In this document: in pieces, positions 9,675 to 20,602 of the stretch
Numbering within the stretch: the stretch's first letter is position 1
How the letters are laid out: each line of letters begins with the position of its first letter
From: Gari tellinella
Taxonomy: Eukaryota; Mollusca; Bivalvia; Cardiida; Psammobiidae
DNA length: 64,000 nucleotides
Assembly (NCBI GenBank): GCA_922989275.2
Contig: OV277861.1
Coordinates: 94,402,993 to 94,466,992 of the forward strand
Direction of reading: 5' to 3'
The notes under the pieces: model-generated
What the model was told of the DNA's origin: nothing
Database searches by the model: none
The model's input: only the letters and a program-made list of their open reading frames with translations
Translations under genes and position numbers: made by a program

Positions 9675-9908
9675 TTAACACATTTATGCCTGTATATATA
9701 TTGCAATGAAATCTCTCTGTATGCTTGCTTGAAGATTTCATTGTAGATATACAATGGTGATCTAAATACACTGTATCGGTTGGGATACAGTAACATAGTT
9801 CATATGAAATAGCAAACAGTGCCCATACTGATGAGACACAGCATAATGAGGTGCCTCATCAGGTTCTACACTGTTTGCCAATATCCACGCTAGTAGACAT
9901 AGGGTTAA
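9675..9908. mobile_element. TTAA-G-like element
   Basis: TTAACACATTTATGCC left end and TAGGGTTAA right end. Hairpin at 9812-9879 (GCAAACAGTG...TACTGATGAGAC paired with its inverse). The left boundary is uncertain. Confidence 0.6.
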
Positions 9909-9919
9909 ACTGGTTAGTA

Positions 9920-10165
9920 CAGTGGAGAATGTGTTATTCTTTCCCAATAAACACGTTTAGGCTAAAACTATTATTTGCAATGCAAACAGTTTGGAGCCAG
10001 ATCAGACCCCGGGTAACCCGGCGTCTGATCAGGCTCCAAACTGTTTGCCACCAAGATAAACATGAAATATCAGAATTGTCCCAAAGTTGTTCTTTTCTAC
10101 GTTTTAGTGCTTTGCGTTTGCGTACGTTTGCGTTTAAACGGGAAAGAATAACAGATTCTCCACTG
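9920..10165. mobile_element. TA-D element, complete
   Basis: CAGTGGAGAATGTG left, CAGATTCTCCACTG right, TA flanks at 9918-9919 and 10166-10167. Close in sequence to the copy at 24498. Confidence 0.9.
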
Positions 10166-10198
10166 TACCAGTCACAAAGAATCTTGAGTCAGGTAGAA

Positions 10199-10240
10199 GC
10201 TTAATGCTGGACAAAAATAATGCAGAAAGTTCCTGAAGGT
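10199..10240. repeat. TA-F hairpin, one arm
   Basis: GCTTAATGCTGGACAAAAATAA then TGCAGAAAGTTCC; the second arm is missing. Confidence 0.45.
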
Positions 10241-10406
10241 AATAATGTTTGTGTCAGCATTAAAATTTTAAGTGATCTCTAATTTTTCACTGAAAAGCAG
10301 CTCATCAGACTGTTGTTCAACAAAATGTATAATTATAATTAATGGCCATGCTTTTAATGATGACTAATCAACAATAGACATGTATTTCATGTTAATAACA
10401 GATTAC

Positions 10407-10483
10407 TACTTAAAGCAGAATAAAAGTGATACAAAAAGCTTAAAAAGGAGCTTTCTGATTTACCCTCATCCTTTTTAAAGCTG
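10407..10483. repeat. Decayed TA-E hairpin
   Basis: CTACTTAAAGCAGAATAAAAG and CCTTTTTAAAGCTGC around AGGAGCTTTCTG. Confidence 0.45.
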
Positions 10484-10796
10484 CTAATGAATCTTCTTTT
10501 AATTGGTCCAAACAACAGGGTTATATTGAATCAGCATTAAAAACCCAGCTTCTTGAATGGATAAATTGTATCTTTATTAATTATTCAGAACTCAATTTCG
10601 AATGAAAATACTACATTTTGAAAAATGGAGGTAGGGCTATTTTTTTATAATATTCCATGACAATTTTAAACATAGCATACCAGGAGGATATTGGAATTCT
10701 CATTCTTCTACTCCTATTCAGCAATTTCAGAACTAATCTAAATTTCAATAGGCCACAAATTTGCTTATTTTGATAAATCATTCTGATTTTTCCATA

Positions 10797-10950
10797 CAGT
10801 AAAACCTCTCTCTAACGACCATAAAGAATGCTTATTGACTGCATAAATGACAAGTGACAGCTTAAAGAAAGGTGAATGTAAAACAAAAAGCTCCTGAGGG
10901 AGCTTTCTGTTTTACATTCACTTTGCTTTAAGCAGTCACCTGCCTTAAAT
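10797..10950. mobile_element. TA-E, left end and full hairpin
   Basis: TA then CAGTAAAACCTCTCTCTAACG. The hairpin GAATGTAAAACA / TGTTTTACATTC is centred near 10907. The right terminal repeat was not found. Confidence 0.75.
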
Positions 10951-11307
10951 ATCTGATAATTAACACAATTTAGGTCATACTTGAGGTTTTTCTATACTTC
11001 AGCAATTCAAAAGGTAATTTTCTCTTTTGTTTTAGAAATGTATAAAACTGTCTTCAATGTAATTGAGCTTTTCCAGAAAATTGGTTCTCAATTAAATCTT
11101 CTGGTTTTCAGGGTTTTTTGCTTACATTAGAGGAGTGTTACTATGCCGATAAAAGTTGTAATAATAAGATCTCTGTATGCAATCACCGAATGTTCATTAT
11201 CCCTACATGACTCATTGAATGTTGAGTATTTTTTCTGTTTGCAGCAATTGTCATCTGTTGTTGTTCTAAAACTATAACTTATTGCGTGTTCTGTTCAAAT
11301 TGGGTCA

Positions 11308-11664
11308 AAGTAGCAAGTATTCTGCTTTATAACTTTCAGCCTGTTTTAACTCTTTCCTCCCTAAAACTTTTAATGAATAATTCCAGTTTCCATCTAAGTC
11401 TAGTCCATTTATGACTTTTAAGGGTTGTTTTTGTCAATGTTTGGCATTATGACAAACAGTGAAGACCCTGATCAGAGGGCTCCTTTCGGAGACCTCTGAT
11501 CAGGGTCTTCACTGTTTGCACAGGACAATTGTAAAACTCACATGTATACTGTTTGAAAATGACGCCTATATGCGGGACTAGGGTTCAAAGGGTTAAGTGG
11601 AACTGTTGTCTTCAGTGGAGGAATAAATTAAAGGTGTACAGGTATACATGTATGGAGTATGAGC
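11308..11664 (+). mobile_element. TTAA-A, A+, remnants around a TTAA-B insertion
   Basis: ATTCTGCTTTATAACTTTCAGCCTG at 11318-11344, then the B element, then TCTTCAGTGGAGGAATAAATT and GTATGGAGTATGAGC. The B element replaces the stretch after CCTGCTTTAA, so a deletion accompanied or followed the insertion. Confidence 0.65.
11346..11596 (-). mobile_element. TTAA-B, reverse orientation, complete
   Basis: TTAACTCTTTCCTCCC start and GGGTTCAAAGGGTTAA end. The hairpin at 11454-11520 has a one-base mismatch near the centre (GGAGACC). Confidence 0.9.
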
Positions 11665-11913
11665 TTAACCCTTTACCCTATAGCATACTTCTTAAGTTTT
11701 GAAGTTGACCACTTAAAGCACATTGAAAGTAAAGCAGAATGTGCCTAAAGGTGCATTTTGATTTACTTTCTGCATGCTTTATTAGCTACCAATCTGCTAG
11801 GATACAGAAAATTATTTCTTATGGTGCATTTTTATGACTGTATAAAGTGGATCTATTTTCATCAGTGGATGAATAAATGGCATAAAATGGGCATGTATGG
11901 AGTAATAGGTTAA
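11665..11913 (+). mobile_element. TTAA-A, A+, complete
   Basis: TTAACCCTTTACCCTATAGC to GTAATAGGTTAA. The hairpin is mildly decayed (TGCCTAAAGGTGCA centre). Confidence 0.85.
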
Positions 11914-12211
11914 CTGTTTACATATGCTTTGTATATACCTATTTATTATGACATCACATTCTTGAGCCAACTACATTCTTGAGGTTTAATTCCCAAACAA
12001 ACTTTATGACATTTCTTATCAACGAGATTACCGTCGATATGAACTTATCATTACTCTCCAAATATTAATATGGCTGGCTTATAAATGAATAACTGAGTGG
12101 TTCTTAGATCTTACTCAAGAGTTTCAGTATCTTTTCAATATGTTTTGTTGAAATGAATGGAAAACATTTTATCAATTGTGGTTTAGTGGTCAGTCTTTTA
12201 TGAACAATTGT

Positions 12212-12398
12212 TTAACCCACTTGTATTATAGTATCGCAGATAGGTGACCACTTAAAGAAGGTTGAAAGTAAAGCTGAATGCGCCTGAAGCTTTACTTTCA
12301 GCCTGCTTTAAGCTACCATCTGCTAGGATATAAAAACTATTTCTTAAGATACATGTTCATGACTGTTTAAACTGAAAGTATTTTCTTCAGTGGAGGAA
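12212..12398 (+). mobile_element. TTAA-A, A+, shortened hairpin and lost right end
   Basis: TTAACCCACTTG start. GAATGCGCCTGAAGC then the right arm; the sequence leaves the consensus after TCAGTGGAGGAA. Confidence 0.7.
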
Positions 12399-12674
12399 CC
12401 ACTTTAGCAAGCTTTCCTGACTCAACTGTTGAAGACAAGAGGAGAATTCATATACTGTTTCCACCCTAAGCAATTAGTTAATTACAGCTTTACTTGGTAT
12501 GTAAAACAAATTAAAAATCTAACAATGATGAAGTAGAACTTAACAGATCATAAACAGGTGCTGTGTTCTTTCTAACAAAGTAAAACTTGTTTCAAGTAAT
12601 TATCTAAAGAAGATGTACAACATATGGCAGCTAAGTGCAAAAAGAAACAGCAGAGAATACATTATTCTTTACCC

Positions 12675-12818
12675 AACTATTTTAGCACCAAATCCTATGT
12701 TGTTACTATTCATTAGAATCGTCTCGTAGAGACGATTCTAATGAGTAGTAATATCATAGGACTCAATGCAGAAATAAAGAATTCAATTTTTTAAATACTC
12801 CCCTTATCTGGAGCTCTG
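12675..12818. mobile_element. CAG-C lacking its left terminal repeat, with 7-bp flanking repeat
   Basis: TTTACCC occurs at 12668-12674 and again at 12819-12825. The right end GGAGCTCTG is present; the left end begins inside the element at AACTATTTTAGCACC. Confidence 0.8.
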
Positions 12819-13276
12819 TTTACCCCAATATTAAATGTGTTCATGCAAAAAAAGCGTTGCCATCTACATAACAGTTTGACCCAAACAAGATGCTTGGTAG
12901 GCTCCAAACTAATTGCCACTCAGGTAAAAAATAAATCCTCTTACATTTTCAAGAAATTGCAACTTTCTGCATTTCATTGTATTGTGCGTACACACAGTTG
13001 TAGAAAGAATAATGTCTTCAGCAAATATAAAGCACTTTTGGCAGTTTTCTGAATTACTTTCATTCTGCATTACCAGTAGCCATGAATCCCCAAGTCAATT
13101 CAGAATGGCCGTTAAGCAAAACAAAGGTTTAATGGTGATATGAATTTAAATCTTCACTTTCCACTCAATTACGTTTTTAAATTGTTTACAATCCAGGTGA
13201 TCTATTACATATTAGAAAACTTGATAGTTGGTACAGATAAACTTTTGTTAAACTGGGTTTAATAGTCTTTATAGAA

Positions 13277-13343
13277 GACAAGTGGCAGTTTAGTGCAGAA
13301 CAAGTGCTTTACTTTTGTTCTGCATTAAGTAGTCACCTGTCTC
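13277..13343. repeat. TA-F hairpin
   Basis: GACAAGTGGCAGTTTAGTGC...CTGCATTAAGTAGTCACCTGTC, with a shortened centre. Confidence 0.6.
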
Positions 13344-13423
13344 AATTTGAAACCATAATGCTTGTTATAATATTATGACACATTACTCAGTTTAAGTTTG
13401 AATTTTACATTTGTCATAAACTG

Positions 13424-13640
13424 CTCAGCACCCTAGCGAGTAAACTATGATAACTCTCACAATTTACATACAGTTTGAATCATAATGATACTATGCATTA
13501 CTTATGTGGCATCTCATCAGAATCCAAACTATTTGACACTCCAATCCTGTTTGGAAAAGAAATTTTGAAAACTCTGTTCTTAGATCAATAGCAGATGACA
13601 ATTGTTGCGGCAAAAAATTACCCAGCATGTAAGGAGTTAA
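13424..13640 (-). mobile_element. TTAA-G, reverse, decayed
   Basis: Right end TTACCCAGCATGTAAGGAGTTAA. The hairpin region reads TGGCATCTCATCAGAATCC, and only one arm is well kept. Confidence 0.65.
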
Positions 13641-13980
13641 AATCTGGTGGAGTAAAAACATGGAGGGATATACATAACGTTGTTAATTACAAATCTTGGC
13701 ATGTGAATATCAATGCTCCATATGTTATTCCCGGTAAAGTATTGCAATAAACTATTTCTAAACCCCTCATAATTACAAACATGCCAGAGTTTCATCAAAT
13801 TTATTAAATCTCAAGCATTAAAGAGAAACTTTAAATCTACGTTATCAGTTTGAAACGTGTTACGCCCTTAGCCTGGATAGAGCCAACTGGTTTCAGGTTC
13901 ACTAACAAGTCGAGTGAAAACAACAAAGTTACTCAACATCCTTTAAATGTTTCAACAACCACAATATGGATGTTCCATGC

Positions 13981-14140
13981 TTAACCCTTTACCCCATAGC
14001 CTGTTTCTAGTTTTGAAGATAGGTGATCACTTAAAGCAGGTTGAAAGTAAAGCAGAATGTGCCTAAAGGCACATTCTGCTTTACTTTCAGCCTGCTTTTA
14101 GCAACTATCTGCTACAATATTGAAATTATTTCTCTATATA
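13981..14140 (+). mobile_element. TTAA-A, A+, perfect hairpin, right end lost
   Basis: TTAACCCTTTACCCCATAGC start. The hairpin at 14034-14102 is centred on GTGCCTAAAGGCAC. Ends near TTGAAATTATTTC. Confidence 0.8.
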
Positions 14141-14239
14141 TAAAAGTCGTGAGAAGCCTAAGATAAATTTGAAGATAATTTGTAGATTAAAATATTGAAA
14201 CAACAAAAAATTATGTGGTGTCACCTGTAAACAAGCAAC

Positions 14240-14302
14240 CTCTCTCTTTCTCTATCTCTTTCTATCTTTCTCTTTCCCTCTCCTCTCTCTCTCCCTCTCC
14301 AA
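14240..14302. repeat. Polypyrimidine (CT-rich) tract
   Basis: About 60 bases of C and T (CTCTCTCTTTCTCT pattern) on the plus strand with a few A. Confidence 0.9.
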
Positions 14303-14389
14303 TAGTGTTCGTATTATTTGTGAAACTGTAGGGGAAGGGCCGATTCTAAGTTGATAGAACTTGTGTCCCAACCCCTTTTCCTGTAAAAC

Positions 14390-14422
14390 ATTTTGGAAAT
14401 AAAATATGTTTAAACTAAAAAC
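14390..14422. repeat. Retroelement-like 3' tail
   Basis: AAATAAAATATGTTTAAAC followed by A-rich sequence; the same string closes an insertion at 51361-51450. Could be the 3' end of a SINE or LINE. Confidence 0.4.
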
Positions 14423-15370
14423 AAACAAGAGCCCCATGGGGCATATGTCGCTCACCTGAGAATAGCTGTACATCAAAATGGAGATAATGATTTAAGTCCA
14501 GGACGGGGTCATTTTTTACCCGAGGGGCATAATTTGAACAATCTTGATAGAGGACCTGTAGATGATGCTATGTTCCAAATATCTAAGATCAGGGTACTAG
14601 GGTTCTAGACAAGAAGATTTTTTTTAAGTTTCCATTGAAAAAATCTATTTTTAGCTCCTGTGACCTACATATGCAACAGACTGGAACCATTTGAACAAAA
14701 TAGATAAAGGACATCTAGAAGTAACACCATGCCGAATATCAAAGCTCTGGCTATATTAGCTTCAGAAAAGAAGACGTATGAAAACTGTGACCCCCGGAGT
14801 GGGGCTAATTTTGACCCCAGGGGCATAATTTGTACAAACTTGATAGAGGACCTGTAGATGATATGCAATCGACCAGAACCATTTGAACCTTATTGGTATA
14901 GGACATCTAAAAGTGTCACCAAGCCAGATATCAAAGCTCTGGCCATATTAGTTTCAGAGGAGAAGACATTTGAAAATTTCACTATATAACTCTATGTTAA
15001 ACTGTGACCCCCTGGGCGGGGCCAATTTTGACCCCAGGGGCATAGTTTGTAGTTTGATAGAGGACCTGTAGATGATGCTATGTGACAAATGTCTAAGATC
15101 TGGCCCTTGTAGTTTCAGACAAGAATTTTTTTTAAGATTTCCTTATTTTTTCACTTGGTTGCCATGGCAACCAGAGTTCTACATTGTTTTTAATTCTTTG
15201 AACAATTTTGAAAGAACTTGACTCAAGGAACATTCGTGTAAAGTTTGGTTGAAATCTTTTCAGCGGTATATGAGGAGATGTCATTTGAAGCAATTGTTAA
15301 AGACAACAATGACTGTATACAGACAGACCAAAAGTAATATGCCTCGAACTAAGTTGTGCTTGAGCATAAA
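14423..15370. repeat. Bivalve-type dispersed repeat with GGGGCATAATTTG units
   Basis: Left end AACAAGAGCCCCATGGGG and ATATGTCGCTCACCTGAG. Units restart at GGGGCATAATTTG (14524, 14821, about 15038), each followed by TTGATAGAGGACCTGTAGATG. Near the right end: ACAGACAGACC and ATATGCCTCGAACTAAG. Confidence 0.8.
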
Positions 15371-15503
15371 ATAGCAGACACCACTTTCATTTCTGTTATG
15401 TATCTCAGTGACCTGAGTTCAGAGCTAGCTATGGGTCAGTTATGCAATTGGAGACGGTCTCAGAGAGAACTGACTATTATTATGCTGAACTGGTGTCTGC
15501 TCC
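15371..15503. repeat. Short inverted-end element, AGCAGACACCA
   Basis: AGCAGACACCA at 15372-15382 and TGGTGTCTGCT at 15490-15500, with partly complementary subterminal sequence. No clear target duplication. Confidence 0.45.
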
Positions 15504-15576
15504 AAATGTTTGTATGTGAAATATGTAAAAAATAATAACTTATATTTTCTAAATATAAGAAAATATGTAAATGAGT

Positions 15577-15644
15577 GGCAAATAGTTTAGATCCAGATTA
15601 GATGCAGCATTATGTGGCATCTGACCTGGATCCAAACTGTTTGC
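15577..15644. repeat. TTAA-G hairpin
   Basis: GCAAATAGTTTAGATCCAG pairs with CTGGATCCAAACTGTTTGC around GATGCAGCATTATGTGGCATC. Confidence 0.75.
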
Positions 15645-15749
15645 AAAAATGTTGCATTTAGTATAAGGGTAGCTTCTTAGCCTGGAAGATACAATGCGTC
15701 TGTATAAAACGGATCATTAGAGAGTTTTTACTGTCAGACCTGCATCAAA

Positions 15750-16318
15750 AAGCACTGATATGGCCAGGGTTGAGTCAAATTTGATCCTAGGGTTTTGATT
15801 TTTTACAATTTTGAAAGTGATTTAGTAGAAGATACTATTCATGCAATATCTAAGGTGTGGGAACAGTGGTTTTTTACAAAAAACTTGTTTAAAGTTTTTC
15901 ACTTTTTTTAATAAATTTCAATAAGTAGTCCACTTTAAAGTTTCATTTTAACAATTTCTGTAGAGAAGCATCCAAGGAACACCGTGAGCAAATTAGTTTT
16001 TTCCTCAGACTCGCGGTTTCAGAGGAGTTGTCGCTTGAAGTAAATTTGAACGGACGGACAGACGGACGGACGGACGTGCCACCGAAATGGGTTAGAGGGC
16101 CTTTTCTTTTGTTATTTTCTTTTGTTTGAATAACGGGCCACGGCCCCTTATTCTATTGTTACGGAATGAACTCTATTGTCTTCTTTTGTTATGTTTACCG
16201 TTATCTGGCCAGAAAAGGCCCTCTAACCCATTTCGGTTGTGCGGACAGACGGACGACGGACGGCGGGCGATCACAACAGCTCACCTTGAGCCTTCGGCTC
16301 AGGTGAGCTAAAAATTCA
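15750..16318. repeat. Bivalve-type dispersed repeat, interrupted
   Basis: Internal GATCCTAGGGTTTTGATTTTT unit and GACGGACGGAC tail, then an inserted inverted-repeat element (16080-16238), then GACGGACGACGG and the right end CAGCTCACCTTGAGCC...CAGGTGAGCTAAAAAT. Confidence 0.7.
16080..16238. mobile_element. Inverted-repeat element inside the dispersed repeat
   Basis: ACCGAAATGGGTTAGAGGGC at the left matches the inverse at the right (GCCCTCTAACCCATTTCGGT). GTGC flanks both sides (16076-16079, 16239-16242), a possible 4-bp duplication. Superfamily not assigned. Confidence 0.75.
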
Positions 16319-16396
16319 GCATAATGCAGGTTAACTGGCAGGGCCTTGAATCCTTTTGATGCCTATATACCTAAATGATGTCTTCATGGAAACAAA

Positions 16397-16621
16397 TTAA
16401 CTCATTCACCCCTGAAACTTTTAATGGACAATTCCAAATTCAAAATATGTCTAGTCTATATTTGACTATTTAGGGATGATTTTAACAATATATTTCAAAA
16501 TGACAAACAGTTTAGACCTTGATCAGAGGGCTGATCAGGGTCTACACTGTTTTCATAGGAAAAGTGAAATCCTCAAAGGTATATTGTTTGTGAATGAAGT
16601 ATACTCGTCGCTAGGATTTAA
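16397..16621 (-). mobile_element. TTAA-B variant, reverse
   Basis: TTAACTCATTCACCCCTGAAAC start, CTCGTCGCTAGG near the end. The hairpin is shortened to GATCAGAGGGCTGATC at its centre. Confidence 0.7.
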
Positions 16622-16634
16622 ATTTCAACCCACT

Positions 16635-16886
16635 TTAACCCTTTACCCCATAGAAGCGCCTTTTAGTGGATATGATTTATTCATCCGCTGAAGAAAGTAA
16701 TTCAAATTTTATCAGTAATGAATATGTATTATAGGGAATATTTTCTATATTATAGCACATGATAGCTTAAAGCAGGCTGAAAGTAAAGCAGAATGCGCCC
16801 TAAGGCGCATTCTGCTTTACTTTCAACCTGTTTTAAGTAGTCACCTATCTTAAGTACTAGAAATAGGCTATCAGGTAAAGGGTTAA
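16635..16886 (-). mobile_element. TTAA-A, A-, complete
   Basis: TTAACCCTTTACCCCATAG to AGGTAAAGGGTTAA; perfect hairpin GAATGCGCCCTAAGGCGCATTC region at about 16792. A further A- right-end fragment follows to 16932. Confidence 0.85.
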
Positions 16887-17021
16887 GTGTTCACTTGTCT
16901 TCAAACTTCGAAACAGACATAGGGGAAAGGGCTATTATCTAGATCAAGATATCTATCATTACCTGCTTCAGGTATAGTTTAACTATGCACCAGCTAATTT
17001 AAGTCAAGTTTGTCTGGGATT

Positions 17022-17088
17022 TTCAAACGATATGGATCCTGATCAGATGCAGAGTTTCTTTGCATCTGATACGGTTCCAAATTCTTTA
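17022..17088. repeat. TTAA-G hairpin, decayed
   Basis: GGATCCTGATCAGATGCAGAG / TTTGCATCTGATACGGTTCC. Confidence 0.6.
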
Positions 17089-17186
17089 AAATTCATATTT
17101 AAATCTTTTCAGTTGAATATCCATTAAAGGGAAAGTAAAAAGAATAATCATGAAGTTGGTAATATTTTACATGTAGCAGGCAAAGG

Positions 17187-17411
17187 GTTTGACTCTTACT
17201 ATGCTAGAGGTAGATATGTACCACAGTAATTACCTTTGCAAACAATTTGGATACAGATGAGACACCACATAATGCGGCGTCTCATCAGGATCCAAACTGT
17301 TTGACACTCTGACACTGTTTTAAAAAGAGTTTAAGAAAAATATATTTTTAAAACAGTTGCAGACGTCAATTGTTGCAGACGAAAAAAATTACCCAGCATG
17401 CAAAGAGCTAA
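17187..17411 (-). mobile_element. TTAA-G, reverse
   Basis: Left GACTCTTACTATGCTAG, right TTACCCAGCATGCAAAGAGCTAA; both TTAA are mutated. The hairpin at 17241-17311 carries GAGACACCACATAATGCGGCGTC. Confidence 0.75.
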
Positions 17412-17659
17412 CAGCATGAAACATATTTCCTTATCATGGATTTCTAGGCTTGAGCTCACAAATTATCAAAGGAATTTGAACAAGATGGGTCTTTCGATAT
17501 GGCCAATTATAGCGCTTCAAGACGAAGCAACCCTCCTGATCCGATCATAAAACCATGCTTTGTGTCATCATAAACTACTCTACTAGTATGATATATTATG
17601 ACAGTCTTGCTAATATGATGCTTTATTGTCGGATACACAACTCCCAATAAGGCCACTAT

Positions 17660-17910
17660 TTAACCCATTACAACATATATATGCCTTTAATTTATTTCTC
17701 TACTGAAGAAAATAGTTGCACCTTCTACCATTCATGAATATGTATCATAAGAAATATTTTCTATTATTCTAATAGGTGGTGGCTTAAAACAGGCTGAAAG
17801 TAAAGCAGAATGTGCCTTAAGGCGCATTCTGCTTTTCTTTCAACCTGCTTTAGCCTTTAAGTGGAAGCTTGTTTTCAAAACTAGAAGCAGGCTATGGGGT
17901 AAAGGGTTAA
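17660..17910 (-). mobile_element. TTAA-A, A-, complete
   Basis: TTAACCCATTACAAC to GGGTAAAGGGTTAA; hairpin centre GTGCCTTAAGGCGC near 17818. Confidence 0.85.
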
Positions 17911-18145
17911 ATATGATCATCTTTTATCTTACAGAGTTTCCCTCTTACCAAGATTGGGGTGTTTATCATTTTTTTCAGGTGCAGGAACAGTTGTTTTTCA
18001 TTATTTGTAAACAGCATGCATTCTAAAAGATATAAAGTTGATTCTCCCTATTTCTGTGAGAGAACTTTTACTTATAGTTAATTGAGACTTAATGTTGAAT
18101 GCTTTACAGTTACAGCTGAGAAAGGATGTTTGTACAGAAAGTAAA

Positions 18146-18245
18146 CCTTTAGCCCCATGGCCAACTTCTAGCAGTTAAGACAGGTGACTACTTAAAGCAG
18201 GTGGAAAGTAAAGAAGAAAGCACCATAAGGCACCTTCTTTGAAAG
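18146..18245 (+). mobile_element. TTAA-A, A+, left-half fragment
   Basis: CCTTTAGCCCCATGGCC, then AAGACAGGTGACTACTTAAAG and a broken arm ending TTCTTTGAAAGG. Confidence 0.55.
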
Positions 18246-18286
18246 GTGGGTGGCTGGCTTCCAATGCAGCTAAATTGTTCATTATT

Positions 18287-18491
18287 TTAACCCTTGGCCC
18301 CTATAACATGTTTCTAGTTCTGAAGACAGCTAGGTGCTATCTTAAAGCCTGCTTTAATCAACAATTTTATAGGATATAGAAACATTTTCTTATGGTGCAC
18401 TATATTCATGACTGTATTAAGTGGGACCATTTTCTTTAATTGAGTTAAAAATTAAAGGCGTAAAAACGAGTTTTTATAAGCAATGGGTTTC
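18287..18491 (+). mobile_element. TTAA-A, A+, hairpin deleted
   Basis: TTAACCCTTGGCCCC start, one short arm (TTAAAGCCTGCTTTAA), then the usual right part to AAGCAATGGGTTT. Confidence 0.7.
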
Positions 18492-18545
18492 TGCATTAAT
18501 TTTATACCGAGATGTTTTAAGCACATTAACTGCTTCCTTTCTTTT

Positions 18546-18737
18546 AAACCTGCTAATGCATCGATTGTTAAATGGTTGCTTTAACAGCTAGGTTCGACTT
18601 GAAATATCACTGTAACTTTAAAACTGCCAATGCATCAATTGTTAAATGGTTGCTTTAACAGGTCCGACTTAAAATATCACTAATTTTAAAACTGCCAATG
18701 CATCAATTGTTAAATGGTTGCTTTAACGGTTCGACTA
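18546..18737. repeat. Tandem repeat, three copies of 67-75 bp
   Basis: AATGCATCRATTGTTAAATGG recurs, with units starting at 18546, 18621 and 18688. The outer copies differ by small indels. Confidence 0.9.
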
Positions 18738-18940
18738 AGTCTTGCTCTGAATTAGACAGGCTGTGCAGGTCAGCTATTGAAAATACAGACATAACTTTAT
18801 TGGGGCACATTAGCCCACTACAGAAAGGGGACACAGGTGGAAGAGGCTGCCCATGTCAATGGACCTATGAAATCCTTTGTCCCCTAATTATAACCCTAAA
18901 ATTACAGTTCAGCCTGTTTAATAGGTTGTCTTTATCACAG

Positions 18941-19023
18941 ATGATGTTAATGAAGGACAAAAGTAATGCAGAAAGTTCTCAAAGGAGCATTCTGCTGTTG
19001 TTATGCATCAAGATGCCACCTGT
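18941..19023. repeat. Decayed TA-F hairpin
   Basis: AAGGACAAAAGTAATGCAGAAAG and CTGTTGTTATGCATC, ending GCCACCTGTC. Confidence 0.5.
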
Positions 19024-19027
19024 CATC

Positions 19028-19222
19028 CAATGAAGAAAATAGCTTCAATTTATGAAGTCAAGAAAACTGTACCATATATCCTGATAGATGGTAGCTTAAA
19101 GCAGGCTGAAGTCAAGCAAATTGCCCCTTATAATAATGCACGTACTACTTTTCTTTCAACATGCTTTATATGTGGTCACCTATCTTCAAATCTTAGAAAC
19201 AGGCTATGGGGTAATGGATTAA
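19028..19222 (-). mobile_element. TTAA-A, A-, left end lost
   Basis: GAAGAAAATAGCTTC through a decayed hairpin to ATGGGGTAATGGATTAA. Confidence 0.65.
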
Positions 19223-19344
19223 AAAGCTCTTTAAACTCTTAAAAGAATTATTATGGAAGAAATAAAATGCATCACAGTCATGTCCCGAGTCATGCAACTC
19301 TACCCTCATGGCTTATGCTCCCTACTGAAAACGGATGGCTTCTT

Positions 19345-19410
19345 AAAGCAAATTGAAAGCAAAGCAGAAATCTTCAAGACTTTGCTTTGAGTCTAGCTGC
19401 TTTCAGCACC
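19345..19410. repeat. Decayed A/E-type hairpin
   Basis: CTTAAAGCAAATTGAAAGCAAAGC versus GCTTTGAGTCTAGCTGC, imperfect. Confidence 0.4.
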
Positions 19411-19489
19411 TACCTGCTATAGTGCTTCTATTAGGTATTAATAATTAATTAAAAAGGATTTGTCGATTGTTAGAGGAAGGGTTATATTA

Positions 19490-19941
19490 TACTGGAAAAG
19501 GTCCACCCCAGAGTTAGCAACCGCCAATGACACATAGTCGCGACCTTCAAAATAAGACTATCCCCTGATTAACCCATTGCCCCATAAATATGCCTTTTAA
19601 CGCCTTTCGTTTATTCTTTCTCTGAAGTAAAGAGATCAGATTTAAACAGCTATGAATATGTATTATAAGAATGTTGTTCTATATTATAGCAGATGATAGC
19701 TTAAAACAGACTGAAAGTAAAGCAGAATGTGCCTTAAGGCACATTCTGCTTTACATTCAACCTGCTTTAAGTGGTCACAGGCTATGGGGTAATGGGTTAA
19801 AATGTGATTAAGGGTTTAAATTATAAGTTTTCTTACAGGGTACTGGAAAGGGTCCACCCCAGAGTTAGCAACCACCAATGACACATAGTCGCAACCTTCA
19901 CAATAAGACTATCCCCTGATTAAAATGTGATTACAGGTTTA
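19490..19941. repeat. Duplicated flank with occupied and empty TTAA site
   Basis: The ~80-bp sequence starting TACTGGAAA(A/G)GGTCCACCCC occurs at 19490 and 19841. In the first copy CCCTGATTAA is followed by a TTAA-A element and then TTAAAATGTGATTA. In the second copy CCCTGATTAAAATGTGATTA is uninterrupted. Confidence 0.95.
19569..19800 (-). mobile_element. TTAA-A, A-, complete, with exact TTAA duplication
   Basis: TTAA at 19569-19572 and 19797-19800; element body 19573-19796. The empty site at 19920-19923 has a single TTAA in the same context. Confidence 0.95.
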
Positions 19942-20095
19942 CAGACATGCTGGACAGATTTATCTAGTCAGGTCTTAAATGATGGCCATTAAAGGTACAA
20001 CCCCCTCTGACCCCCGGTGAATTGGGCAAACTATTGAAACTTGGTATGATTACACGATACCCTTAAATTGTGGCACCCAAATATTCTAATACTTT

Positions 20096-20163
20096 GCAAA
20101 AAGTGTTGACCCTGATCAGAGGGCTCCTTCAGGAGCCCTCTGATCAGGGTCTACACTATTTGC
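20096..20163. repeat. TTAA-B-type hairpin
   Basis: GCAAAAAGTGTTGACCCTGA / TCAGGGTCTACACTATTTGC, centre GGCTCCTTCAGGAGCC. Confidence 0.8.
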
Positions 20164-20602
20164 TATACTTTTATTAATCTATACATTACAGATACATGTA
20201 CATGTGCATCGCTCAATAGTTAAATCAAATTTTCAAATAATTATCTCAAATAATTTCAAGAGATTATTCGTAAATTCGGCATTTTAAGGGTTGAAATTGT
20301 TCAAGCAATTATTAGCCTCGGAGATTCAGCTTTAAAGATGCGGGTGTTTATCAAATGCCCATTTAGAGATCCATAAAATATAAAACACAATGTCAGTTGA
20401 TCTTAGCGGTGGAACAGACACAGTTCAAATCGCCTATATTTTATCGAGTCGTGTACATTTGCGAACAGGTCACATGACAGTGTAACAATATGATGGCATT
20501 TATTTATGCACAGTGTGACGACACCAGCTCTTTTCCGAATCATGTCCGTCTATCTGAATTAAAGTCTATGGGGCACCCTGTTACTCCAAGTGAATTAGTG
20601 TA

